This document shows, piece by piece, positions 32,418 through 42,985 of a stretch of DNA of 64,000 nt. The stretch is from Eurosta solidaginis (Eukaryota > Arthropoda > Insecta > Diptera > Tephritidae), in contig NC_090319.1 in NCBI RefSeq assembly GCF_040869045.1, positions 179,340,645 to 179,404,644 of the forward strand, written 5' to 3'. The translations under genes were made by a program, and so were the position numbers. Position 1 is the stretch's first letter; the number at the start of each line of letters is the position of its first letter. The notes below the pieces were generated by a model. The model saw only the letters and a list, made by a program, of their open reading frames with translations. It was not told where the DNA came from and did not search any database.

Positions 32418-33711
32418 GTGGGCTCCAGACATGACGAGGCCGAAAATTGTGGCTTGGGTGAGGAGCCCGCCGACAGTCGACGTGGGTGTGCCTCCGACCA
32501 TAATACTGGCGTAGACGTCGGCGCCCAAAGTGAGCAACACTGGCGACGATCGGTAAAATGTCGGATCGGCCAGCTTCATGAACTGGAATGGGGCCGCTAC
32601 CGAGGGGTCCAGATTTGCCGTGGGGTTTAACCTGGCATAGTTTGCTATTACGGTGGCTTGGGTCGTGATCTTTCCCGCTACCCCATACTTCCCGACAAGA
32701 ACGACGGTGCGCCGCGAAAGACGTGCGGTATTGTTACGCTCCAGGTGTAGATCCTTGCACAGATTGGCATCGATAATGCTGGTGGGAGCGCAGGCATCTA
32801 ACAGGGCGCGGACCAGGTGTAAACGACCTCCTGCCTAAATTCGGCTGTCGGCGCGATGGCGATCAATGCTCGAGTTATAGTCGGTGCCGCTAAATTGTCC
32901 CGGAGTCTACCACTCCTGAAGCCAGTGGGGGTTTGTTGTTGCCTCACGAGAGCTCGATGGTTGTTGCGCATCTTATTAGGGGCCGCCCTCCCAGTGAACT
33001 GTCGTGACGAGCGGGACGGACGCGGTTCCGCGTCGTCACGCTCTTTACCAGTAGGGCGGTGCGATGGGCGGAAAGGACGTGTCTCCGCGCCATCCCCGAT
33101 TTGTAAGCGCGCGAAAGCGCCGTGCATAGACGAGCGATTCTCGGGTCTCTCGTGACGTAGTGGTGGCCGGAATCGCGGCGTTTCTAAGCTGCCCAATTGG
33201 GCTACCTCTGCTGCATTGCCCAGCCTCTCTTCTTCCTCTTCCTCCTCGACTTGCTGGGCCCATGATTTCGCTTGCTCCGTGACGTGGATGGAGAGGACCC
33301 CATCCGAGCTCGCATCGTCGTCGTCGTGCTTGCTTTGAGGCGGCGGCGGCTGATCCTCGTCCATATGCAGCGTTGGGTGATGTGGTTCACTGCAACGTTG
33401 ACATCGGTCTTGGCTGGGGCATATTTCCAGGCGGTGGAACGGGGATAGGCAGTTGCGACAATAGCGGTGAATGAGTACTGCACGTATACGCTCCTCAGTA
33501 GACATACCCCGGTAAATTGGGCACAATCGAACTCCGTGCGGTTTGGTGCACAGACGGCAAGCGGTGGTGAACGCATTGGGGCGTGCCTCGGTTTTGGAGC
33601 GTTTGAATGCAAATCCAGGCATGTCTGGAAGTGGCAGCGTTTAGTAATATCGCTGCATAGGCTGTTTGGGTGGCTAATTGCCGGAGACCAGGGGTCGATT
33701 CTGGCTGACAT
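32418..33711 (-). pseudogene. BEL/Pao gag zinc-knuckle and protease fragment
   Basis: On the minus strand, 33622-32798 encodes a knuckle region (CRLCTKPHGVRLCPIY, ER-RAVLIHRYCRNCLSPFH, CQRCSEPHHPTLH), a long acidic and Arg-rich linker, and the start of the protease. After a shift the frame continues to 32418 with ALLDACAPTSIIDANLC (a retropepsin active-site region with DAC in place of DPC/DTG), LADPTFYRSSPV, LTLGADVYASIM and TIFGLVMSG. The pattern is BEL/Pao Gag-protease. It differs clearly from the gag and protease of Y at 42406-44010, so it is a different subfamily. RT, RNase H and integrase are missing. Confidence 0.85.
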
Positions 33712-35299
33712 ATTGGTTGGCGTACTTGGGATAAGTGATTCATGTGGAGGGCATAATCTTATTAGGTTATTCTGCCGACAAAATGACGTGTAGTGGTTGA
33801 ACCCATTGTTAGGTTTAGTAAACTTTGATTGACATACGCCTAAATTATCTTTAGTTTTGAAAATAGTTTCATCAGAATGGAAATTCTGATATTGAAAGCC
33901 ACTAATAGTAAAATTAAGAATTATTAAATATAGACTTAGGACAAACTATATTTTTTGGTGTTTGACTAAGGCGGGCAATACGCGATAATAGACGGTATAT
34001 CACGGTAAACCCGTATGTTGTCACGGCTCCTTGTAAGTGCCCTACAAAAATTTGGTCACAAAACTTACCCACGCCCATGCAAATGTGACTATGAATATAA
34101 CCTATGAATGGCTGTAAAATGACTAGTCACAAGACGTCGTGCAGATAAAATGTGCGATAGATGTAAAGAGGACTTTATTCGCTGTCTGGGAACACTCTTT
34201 GTGCTGATTTGGGCCATGTTGTGTGAGAATCACAAATTGTGGTGTGTTTGTTGATTTCAACACAACCCTGGCGGGAATAGCCTACACTATCGAGTGCGGC
34301 AATTTGTAGAGCTGTCAGCTGATAACTCTTCCACTCACTGGAATGAGGCAGATGTGCGGTGCTGCCAATTTGGCAGCGTAATGAGACATAATGGTCATGT
34401 CATGCATTTATTTAGGAAAGGCTCGCGTCAGAGCTCTGACGCGACATAAATTTTATAGTCTTTACTACAAATTTTAATTTCTCCCTTGTTCGTATTATCT
34501 AAAGCATGTATGACACAGTTTGTTCTTGCTTGGATTCCAAGCTAAAAGGACTGAAAACTTTAAACGGACCTTCAATACACAAAAACAATTTCTATCATGA
34601 AACGAGACCACTATTGAGTGTGACCTGTTTTTGTTTAGGTTTTACATTTTAATTTTGCACTAGCCTTTTTAAAAATGAAAACAATGCAAATAAAACGCGA
34701 AAATTATTTCGGTCTCGAGTGGTTCATCTCCCCCCTTTTTTTTTTACAAGAAAGTTGATTTTGATTGTGGTTTTATGCACCACATTGTCAAAATAAAACA
34801 AAATTTCCATTCGTCGAAAAAAAGGTAAAGTTGTTCGGGCACTAACACTCGAGTTTGTTGGATCCCGCGGATCCGACTTGTTATCCCATGGAGTCGCGCG
34901 CAATGTGTTTAAGGAGTAAGAAAAGACAAAGGTAAATGTCATCGAGTGGCACCCTTGTTTCGTTCATTCAAAATGTCATTCATTCATGGAAATGAGTATA
35001 GAGACATTTTTGAATGAATTTTCATAATGAAGAAAAACTTGTGCATGGTAAGTATACTAGTATCGTTCCATTTTGATACTTTTATAAATTTTCCTAATTT
35101 TTTATTCTTTTATTTCATTTCAGGTGATTATTAAATGAGGCGTTTTCTACCGATAGCATGGAGCATTTAGAAATGCACAAGGAATGCACAAAGAATGCAT
35201 AAATAATTATTCGCGGTGGCCGAGTAAATTCCAGCTAAGTGAACCCAGGGACACTGGTCAAGCTGGTGTTTTTTTTTTTTTTTCTTTTTTTTTATATAT
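33712..35299. other. unassigned sequence upstream of the IntS1/TTC37 chimera
   Basis: About 1.6 kb without a supported protein. Some blocks are GC-moderate (34100-34400, 34830-34900). A T-rich tract of about 30 bases (35266-35295) stands just before the IntS1 fragment. Short ATTCATTC/GAATGAAT inverted words occur at 34970-35025. No terminal inverted repeats or target duplications were found that would bound this piece. Confidence 0.4.
35048..35123 (+). other. possible short intron
   Basis: GTAAGT at 35048 and TTTCATTTCAG ending at 35123 enclose 76 T-rich bases, the size and look of a fly intron. The putative upstream exon would contain AAGAAAAACTTGTGCATG. No conserved protein is recognised on either side, so it is only a candidate. 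Confidence 0.3.
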
Positions 35300-35830
35300 A
35301 TGCGTTCAAGAGGCACAATTGATCTTAGTCTCTACTTAGCCCTGTTGTTCCTTGCTAAACTTCGACCATCCATATCTAACCAAGTTGTTACTCCTGATCC
35401 TATTTATATATTGCGTAGGGATGTTAATAATAAAGCGAAGCAAAATACCAATTCACACGCGATTGCTACTAACTTGGTAACCGGAGCCCATTATGATAAA
35501 ACCAATTGGCCAGAACAGTTTATGCGTATTTACATAGAAGATGCTATTAACGAACGTACGTGGGCTGACAATGATTTATGTATGTCGTTTATAAAAATGT
35601 CTGCACGCGGAATCTAAAAAATATGGATATGCTTGCTACTATGTTTCAAACCTCTGTGGAACAGTCTTCCCACTGTCTGGCAGAGATTCATAAAGAATTT
35701 TTATTACAACGTGAAGATTGTTTACGCACATTGAGAGTGTTTTTACGTGAATTGGTGCGAGTACTTCGTTATGATATAAATATCGTGAAGTTTTGCCAAT
35801 CGTTTATGAAGGAACGATGCCAGGCTTCAG
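35300..35830 (+). pseudogene. IntS1: Integrator complex subunit 1 fragment
   Basis: Two frames resemble consecutive parts of IntS1, the large scaffold subunit of the snRNA-processing Integrator complex in the nucleus. 35300-35600 has a LxLLFLAKLRPSI helix, NTNSHAIATNL, then WPEQFMRIYIEDAINERTWADNDLC, which matches the family's WPE-F-K-Y-DD--DR-WVD pattern. After a frameshift near 35590 the frame 35578-35830 gives NMDMLATMFQTS, EFLLQREDCLRTLRVFLREL and YDINIVKFCQSFMKER, a later conserved stretch. About 140 residues expected between the two parts are missing. Real IntS1 is about 2000 residues. It runs straight into TTC37 sequence at about 35830. Assigned from memory of the family; an alignment would settle it. 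Confidence 0.7.
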
Positions 35831-35835
35831 CGCTG

Positions 35836-37590
35836 TAAACAATCTCAGCGGTATTTATCAGCAGCTGAAAGAAGAGGAACTGAATGGGGCCTTGTTGAGC
35901 AACACGCTAAAATTCATGAGATCTGGTGAATCGAGGGAGGTACATTACAAGCTAGGCTTGCACTATTTTAATATTAATAAATGGGATGATGCTATACAAT
36001 CATTCCGCACTGCTATTAAACGGGATGTCAACTGCATGAACTATTGGGAATCATATGCCGAACGTGGTTCTTATAATTCTGCTATACGTGTCTTTCAGAA
36101 AATAATAGAGATGAGTGCTGATAACATTTATGCCAAACTACAAATCGCTCCGAATAAATCGACTATTCGGATGCATCCTGAAGCTATATCAGAAATTGAT
36201 GATTTGTTACTATCTCATCCCGACTATTTACCTGGCTTGAAAGACGCAGCTGAAGCGCACATTGGTTTGGCCAATAATCTAAAGCTGCAACATCTATACG
36301 GGCGTTGTAAAGAGCATTTACAATTGGCTATTAATCATTTACAAAGGGCTTTGCTGTCACCAAGCAATCAAAACATGTTTTTGCGTTGGCGCTTAACCGC
36401 TAATGTATGTGTACAAGTAGCTCGCATGCCCCGCTCATTGGCATATTTGGAAGTGGCGGGAAGGTTGGCAAGGTTCGTAGAGGAAGCAAGCGTTTTAAAA
36501 ATAAAAGATCTTTTTACATTGGCAGCCAGATTTTACACATGTGCCATAAAGTTGAAGTCGAATACCTTTATTTGGTACGAGTTTGCTTCATGTTGTTATC
36601 ATTGTGTCATTTACTTGATGAAGCCTCTAAGAAATTGCATGTGGTAATCAATGCTTGTAAAATGGCAATAAATGAGCAACACGATCGTTGGCAAAACTGG
36701 AATCTGCTAGGAGTCATCAATTTGCATAAGCCAATTAATAATTTGGCATTAGCGCAACACTGCTTCATACAAGCTTTAACAATTGACCGCAAATCATACA
36801 TGGCTTGGACAAATCTAGGTACTCTGTGTTTAAAATTAGTGGAAGTAAAACTGGCAATCAGGCATTTCAGCGTGCGCAACAATCAAATCCTATTTATGGT
36901 AATGCGTGGATTGGGCAAGCTATGATAACTGAAGCTATTGGCGAAGAGGAAGAAGCTTTAGATCTCTTTAGACATTGCCAACAATTTGAATATCATCCGG
37001 AATCTTCATTAGGCTATGCGCATTGGGTGTGTTCCGTGTTGACAGATGCTGAAAAATGTAAAATACCACATTATCGTCATGCTATTGATGGCATGCATGC
37101 GGATGTAGTCGCATTAGATGCAATAAACTGGTATACTGTTAATGAAGAAAGAGATTCAACACATGCAGCTCTCCCCTTTCAAGGTTTCTTAAATATACGA
37201 CAAAAGCATTATCGCCCCGTGGAGATGGCCTATCTACAAGTAATTGATGCGTTGTCAGCTGGCGAAGAGCGTGATAAGTTGTTAACGAATTTAGGTTATT
37301 TGTATTTAAAAATGAAGCTACCAAACGATGCCATTAATGTTTTTAATCGTATAACACACGCGTCAGTAAAAGCAATAATTGATTTGGCTTTAGCCTTTGT
37401 ATGTGCCGCTCAACATCAAGAATCATATTCGGTGTATAATTCCGTATTAAAAACTTTGACAGATGAAATGATAATAGAGCAGGCATGATATTGGTGGCCA
37501 TGGCAGCAATGGGGTACGCTTCGCAAGGAGAAGCGGACACAAAGACAATACTGTATCAATGCATTCTTTTGAAGAACTCTCCATAACATT
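35836..37590 (+). pseudogene. TTC37: TTC37 (Ski3 homologue) fragment, TPR protein
   Basis: A run of tetratricopeptide repeats matching the middle of TTC37, the scaffold of the cytoplasmic SKI complex that feeds mRNA to the exosome. Readable parts: EVHYKLGLHYFNINKWDDAI and GSYNSAIRVFQKI (frame ending 36647), LALAQHCFIQALTIDRKSYM and AWTNLG (frame 36407-36925), NAWIGQAMITEAIGEEEEAL, FRHC and SLGYAHWVCSVL (frame 36805-37488), then MAAMGYASQGEAD and ILYQCILLKNS after a stop near 37487. At least three frameshifts break it. No intron is obvious over 1.7 kb, so a processed or cDNA-derived copy is possible. Its 5' side joins IntS1 sequence; the protein's start and end are absent. Confidence 0.85.
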
Positions 37591-38847
37591 TTCTGCACTT
37601 GAGGGACAATGGCTACGAGATGTAATTTAAGACAACATCCAGCTGAGGGAAATCCTGAGGAAGTGAATTACGAGGTGAACGAGCCCTTGTTACAGGTATG
37701 CGCGCACTTTGACCAGCTGCATGTAATAGAAGTTACCTTTAAGTTAACAATTCCAACCGTTTCCGTTACAGCGCATCGCTTGATTTCAAGTAACCTTTCA
37801 GAAGCAGCGTAATCACCTGTCCTTTCTTAGAATTCTCCGACTTCGATGGCGATTTTTTTGGTCGTTTAATCACCTTTTACTATAACGCCACAAATCAAAG
37901 GTTATCTAAAACGGTGTAACAAATTCCACGGATTGTGCGCATTGAATGTTGGCTGTGGAGGCAGTTGATGTGGGTTCAGCCGTATTACTTATCGGAGGTG
38001 AAAGTGGTATGTGGATTTTTGTATTTTTTATTTATTTAGATACACTAAACATAGGTAAATATAGCAAAACACAATATAATTACATTAATCAATCAATCCA
38101 TTGATTATATATATATGTATAGTTTCATTTTTCAAATTCATACTTATTAAATTTATAATCATCAAATAATTTACAACTGGCTGGTGTTCATATTGCACAT
38201 ATGTATATGAAAGATGCATTGCCGATGGACGGTATTGAATACTTATATGCCGTTGATCCATGTGAACCTATTGCCAAGACCATTAGATCTTCGCGAACGT
38301 GAAACTCATCGGTATAGCCACGGTTCAGCAGCTTGGTTGATCCCAACTGGCGTGCAGTTTCTTCCGTTCGTTTCAGCAGCACAACCTTCTGTGCGAAATT
38401 GCGAAAATGCATGTCCTTTAGCATGCTGGCTCGTTTCTGAGTGTAATCCCATTTTGAAATTACAATCAGGCTACACCTGCACCTATTGTCCGCTGAAATT
38501 CCTTGTGTATACCATCCTTTTGCGCTTCCTCTCGCAATTACTCGGGTACGGGTATTGAAAACTGATAAGACGACTTGGGCGTCAATGGTGGATACACTTC
38601 AATTTTTAATTTAATAAATTTTACAGTGAGTTAATAAATTTGCCTGGCCTTGAGCTCGAATCGAACCTTGAATCATTTATCAATAGGCCGATAAAAACAA
38701 AAACAATTGTTAATAAATTTTCTTCAGATTTTTTTCTGTACGTCGACGAGCTTTTAAAACATTAATCCATTCCTTTGGGGGGGGGCGTTGTAATTATTGA
38801 TATAACGGTGTTCTGTGGCAGATAATGGATCTGCTGTAGGGTTCTTT
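37591..38847. other. unassigned sequence downstream of the TTC37 fragment
   Basis: Contains open stretches in both directions that I cannot assign. On the plus strand 37609-37812 reads LRQHPAEGNPEEVNYEVNEP, which looks protein-like. On the minus strand 38188-38450 reads MHFRNFAQKVVLLKRTEETA and RQLGSTKLLNRG, also protein-like. These may be fragments of further host genes. The right part is AT-rich, and a G9 run at 38778-38786 precedes TTGTAATTATTG. Confidence 0.4.
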
Positions 38848-38980
38848 TGGCCTCGTTCTAGGTGAACGATAGCGGGGTTAAGCGGTTTGTTGGCCTCGTT
38901 CGGGGTGTACGAGAGCTGGGTTAAGCGGGTTGTTGGCCTCGTTCGGGGTGAACGAGAGCTGGGTGAAGCAGGTTGTTATA
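38848..38980 (-). repeat. ~60-bp tandem repeats at the end of BEL Y pol
   Basis: A GGCCTCGTTCGGGGTGaACG-type phrase with AGAGCTGGGTTAAGC recurs three times (near 38850, 38911 and 38935-38970). On the minus strand the repeats lie at the very C-terminus of integrase and encode repeated Pro/Asn/Arg-rich peptides. Confidence 0.75.
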
Positions 38981-40060
38981 ACGAGTGGCCTCACTGGAGG
39001 GTGGTAGTAGGACCAATTTCGTGATTGGTCTGGTGGTTTTTCCCTTGCCGTATCCAGTTCGATGACCCGAACTCGGTTATCGGGGCCATAGTGGAGGTTG
39101 GCTATCCGACCTAGTCTCCATTCGTTGGGGGGCAGATTATCCTCCTTAATGACGACTAGGTCCCCTGTTTGAGATTTGATTGTGGATGCTTCCACTTAAC
39201 GTGCTTCTGCAGTTCAGTGAGATACTCCGTTTTCCACCGTTTGCAGAAGGTTTGATGCAGCGACTTGAGTTTTTCCCATCGATTGACGAGTGATGCGCGA
39301 TTCTCGCTGACGTCAATCCCGGGTTGCGCTAGTAGGTGGCCCCCGACTAGGAAGTGTCCGGGGGTAAGTGGCTCCAGGTTGGACGGGTCATTTGACGATG
39401 GGCTTAGGGGTCGGGAGTTGAGACAGGATTCAATCCTACACAGAAGGGTGCTAAACTCCTCTAGAGTAAATTTATGATCCGATGCGATCTTTTTGAAATG
39501 AGTTTTGAAACTCTTGACTCCCGCTTCCCACAGCCCGCCCATATGAGGAGCAGCGGCTGGTATGAAATGCCATGTCAGGGTTCTGTGGGCGTATTTCGAG
39601 AGGGTTTGGTCGCGCGCGTCAACGAGGAAAGCCTTGAACTCCGAGCGGAGAGCCCTCGACGCACCGACAAAGTTCGTCCCGTTGTCGAAGTAGAGGTTTT
39701 TGGGCATCCTCCTCTGGCGACAAACCGATTAAACGCTGCTAGAAACGCGGCGGTGCTGAGGTCGCTGGTCGCCTCTAAGTGGATCGCCTTGGTCGCAAAG
39801 CAGACGAATAGGCAGACGTAACCCTTAGACATGCGGCATCCTCGTCCGCTGTAAGACTTGATGTCAAACGGTCCGGCAAAATCCACCCCGGTGTTGGTAA
39901 ATGCCCTAGAAAAGGTAGTGCGTTCCGGAGGGAGAATTCCCATGAGTTGCATCGGGGAACGTTTGCGGAATAGCGTAAAGGCCTTGCAGTTGTGGATGAT
40001 GGATCGGATCATGTTTTTGACCTGAGGTATCCAATACTGCGTGCGTAGGAGCCGCAGCAT
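38878..40060 (-). pseudogene. BEL element Y integrase
   Basis: Three overlapping minus-strand frames. 40060-39575: zinc-binding remnant, LPPERTTFSRAF, TNTGVDFAGPFDIK with the first Asp, then YVCLFVCFATKAIHLEATSD. 39707-39156: LYFDNGTNFVGASRALR with the second Asp, AAAPHMGGLWEAGVKSFK with the Glu, ESCLNSRPLSPSS and LTPGHFLVGG. 39195-38878: GDLVVIKEDNLPPNEWRLGR, the C-terminal DNA-binding domain. All three catalytic acids are present. Two frameshifts (about 39690 and 39180) are the only damage I see, so this is among the least decayed pol domains in the window. Confidence 0.92.
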
Positions 40061-40140
40061 TAGTTGGTTTCCGCCATGTATGGAAATGGTGTGGACAAAC
40101 TGGACTAGGAGACGGGTGAGTCGGCAGGCGTAAGGGAGGA

Positions 40141-41341
40141 TTATCGGGTGACGCTCATCGACGGGAACGTCCCTGGATGCGTTGAGACGACCCCCACCTG
40201 AAGGACATTATCTTCGTCGATAAAGGGGTCTAGGGAGAGTATCTCGCTTTTGGCCGCGATGGGTTTCCTAGCTGTCAGAGAGCTTATTTCTTCGGCATAG
40301 TGGTTTGGTTGGGATATCCTGATGAGGCGGCTAGTCGTAGCCTTGATTTCGTGAGGCGAAATCTGTTGCGACTCTGCTTTAAAAGACGGTTTACTTTTTG
40401 GATGGGTTTTATTGGCGAATCTTATAATGTAGGAGATTACCCGCAACGCCCTTGATAGATCGGAGAACCGATCAAGAATATCCTCGCTATTGTTGATGTT
40501 TGTTGCTGCATGCACTTGTACTCGTTTTTCTTCGATGTTTGTGTGGTACTCCTGTTCGCCTTGAGATGGCCATTTCGCTTTGCCTTCTTGCAGCCAAGAA
40601 GGTCCTTGCCACCACAGAGAGTTGCCGACTAGGTCCGTGGCTGGAAGTCCTCTGCTGGCTAAGTCCGCTGGATTTGATGCGGATTCGACATGATGCCATG
40701 CTTTAGTTCCTACCTTTTCCACGATTTTTGTTACCCTGTGAGCTACAAATGTTGACCAGGAACAAGGGCGTTTTCGAATCCATGCTAGGACGATGGTCGA
40801 ATCTGTCCATAGGTGGATGTTAAATGTGCCTAAGTACAGGTTCTCCATCACAGTTTCCAAAGTCTTAGCCAGCAAGACGGCACCGCATAACTCCAATCTT
40901 GGTAGTGAAATTGTTTTTACTGGTGCCACCCTCGTTTTTGCCATGAGTAGACTAACGTAGATCCTATCGTTGATTTTAGCTCGCACGTAAACCGTAGCCG
41001 CGTAGGCTTTTTCGGACGCGTCACAGAAGCCGCGAATTTCTATATCGTTGGTTGGAGTGAAGTGCACCCACCGAGGTATACGAATCCGGTTAATGGCGGG
41101 GTACTCCTGCATAAAGGTTTGCCACCGATCTAAAGTGATTGAGGATACCGGTTCATCCCAATCCCTCCCCTCCAGCCACATGTTCTAAATTAATATCTTG
41201 GCTACGATGATAACTGGGGCAAGCCAGTCTAAAGGGTCGAAGAGTTTTGCGACGGCAGATAGGATCGCTCTCTTTGTTAAGATGTCCTGGTTTTCGATTG
41301 GTTTCACTGTGAAATAAAATTAGTCGGAATGCGCGTTCCAA
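40141..41341 (-). pseudogene. BEL element Y RNase H and connection
   Basis: Minus-strand frame of 346 residues: RVHFTPTNDIEIRGFCDASEKAYAATVYV-type RNase H start with Asp, TISLPRLELCGAVLLAKTLE with Glu, NIHLWTDSTIVLAWIRKRPC with Asp, then ASNPADLASRGLPATDL and the tryptophan-rich LWWQGPSWL, all standard for BEL/Pao. Upstream, separated by one stop, is the RT-RNase H hinge (to 41341). The connection to integrase is continuous but out of frame near 40100. Cellular role: removes RNA from the RNA-DNA hybrid in the particle. Confidence 0.92.
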
Positions 41342-42300
41342 CGGATACCTAGGGTTTTTACCATGCTCGCGTCCTCGAACTCCAGAAAGTCTTCCGTAAG
41401 CCTGTGAGGTTTGGGTATGCCCTGTAGTATCCTACTGCAATTAGAGGTCCACTTTCGCAGAGGGAAACCTGCTGACTTTAATGCAGCTGTGATTTCATCA
41501 CGAGCCGCGATTGCTGCCTCGATGCTATGCCCCCCTGCAAGGACGTCATCGACGTACATACTGTTTCGCAAGATGTGCGCTGCGGTTGGCAGAGATGCCT
41601 CGACGTCATCTGCAAGTTGATGTAGGGTTCTGACCGCTAGATAGGGGGCACAGTTGACCCCAAAGGTTACCGTGTTGAGCTCAAACACGCTGACAGGGTC
41701 CTCTGCTTTGAGTCGAAAAACTATTCTTTGGTATTGGGTTTGATTTTCCTTTACCCAAATTTGCCTGTACATCTTCTCAATGTCGCTGTTGAAGACGTAC
41801 TTGTAGAATCTCCATCGGAGGAGCAGTATTGTTAAGTCGGATTGAAGTACTGGGCCGTTGTGTAGCACATCGTTCAGGCTTGTGCCATTGGATGTCGGGC
41901 ACGACGCGTTGAATACGACCCTTACTTTAGTCGTTGTGCTTTCTTCTTTGATCACCGCATGATGCGGTAAGAAATAGAAATCAGTTGATTGTGGTGGTAC
42001 TACGGTGTGCACCTTAGACATGTGCCCTAACGTGACGTATTCTGCCAGTACCCTATTGTATTCCGTCTGTAGGGCCGGTGTCTTGGCTAGGCGTGTCTCG
42101 TTCCGATAGAACTGAGAGCAGACGCTCTTAAGAGATGGGCCCAAACCGAGCGTTTTTGGGAAGTCTTGTTTGAATGGAAGGGCGACGGTATATCTTCCAT
42201 CTGAATTCCTTTCCGTCGTGTTCTTATATAGTGCCTCGCAATAGGCATTGTCTTCCGTCAGGGCTTTTTTTGTTGGTATGTTTTCAATTTCCCAGAAAGC
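41320..42300 (-). pseudogene. BEL element Y reverse transcriptase
   Basis: The frame 42144-41320 carries the fingers (EYVTLGHM, FYFLPHHAVIKEESTTTKVR, VVFNASCPTSNGTSLNDVL), motif A (FNSDIEKMYRQIWV), TVTFGVNCAPYLAVRTLHQL, and the catalytic NSMYVDDVLAGGHS. All key residues look intact. Upstream to about 42300 the region SDGRYTVALPFK in the same frame is the protease-RT linker. In-frame stops lie further upstream. This is the best-preserved RT in the window. Confidence 0.93.
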
Positions 42301-42985
42301 TGTTAGTTGCTTGTCTAGGCTAATTTCGTTAAAAAAGGATACTCAGGTATTGGTTGGGTGAGGTGCATCTGCACGACCGGTTAAAATCCAACCGAATACG
42401 GTTTCTTAGGCGAGAAGCGTATTTAGAACGTTCTTCCGTATACCGTTCAGTATTATCTGGGGATAAATGTCGCCTCCAAGTATGAGGTCGACTGGTTCAT
42501 TAATGAAGAACCTCTTATCCGCCAGAATCAGATCAGGGAACGCTTGCCGAGTCGTTGCGCTCACTTGGCAAGTCGGAAGGTCCCCTGTTAATTGAGGCAG
42601 GACTAGGGCCACTGTATTGATGCTTACTAAGGGGTCTGTAAGCGAACCTAAGTTAATCGAACATGATTCCTTTACCTGTGCAGATGGTGTATTGTTTATT
42701 CCTGACACTTGCACATGCAAACGTTTGGACGGAAGGTTTATTCGTATTAACGACGTGACGTTGTTAGTACTATCTTGTCTTTTATCAGACTCCATCCTTG
42801 CCCTAGCCTGTTGTGAGGTTGAAGGTGTGTTGTCGGTGGCGTTTTGAGTCCACCGTTGAGGCGTTGTCTTTTGTTGTGCTGTCGGGAGATGGAGCAAGGT
42901 GTTGTGCCTTGCGTGTCCACCCGACAGACAATTCAGACAATAACTATTGCTTTTTACAGACTCGATTTTCCCTGATGTAGACAAC
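42301..42985 (-). pseudogene. BEL element Y protease region
   Basis: Minus-strand frame 43065-42406 runs from the nucleocapsid knuckle (NCLSGGHARHN) through a linker to a protease-like domain with SINTVALVLPQL, LADKRFFINEPVDLILGGDIYP, and ends at LNTLLA. The next codon is TAA where the family has CAA (LLAQETVFGW), a single C-to-T change, and the reading continues with ETVFGWILTG. A second in-frame stop follows about 50 bases on. The usual D-S/P-G active site is not seen, because the N-terminal part of the protease (between QVSGINN and SCSINLGS) is deleted. This copy could not process its polyprotein. Confidence 0.8.

Noticed and set aside
33045..33793. Overlapping open frames on both strands next to the BEL gag-protease fragment
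   Set aside because: Only the 33622-32798 minus frame has a family signature; the others are shadows of GC-rich coding DNA.
35300..37590. Functional IntS1 or TTC37 genes
   Set aside because: Both are partial, fused to each other and frameshifted several times; the ordinary host loci must be elsewhere.
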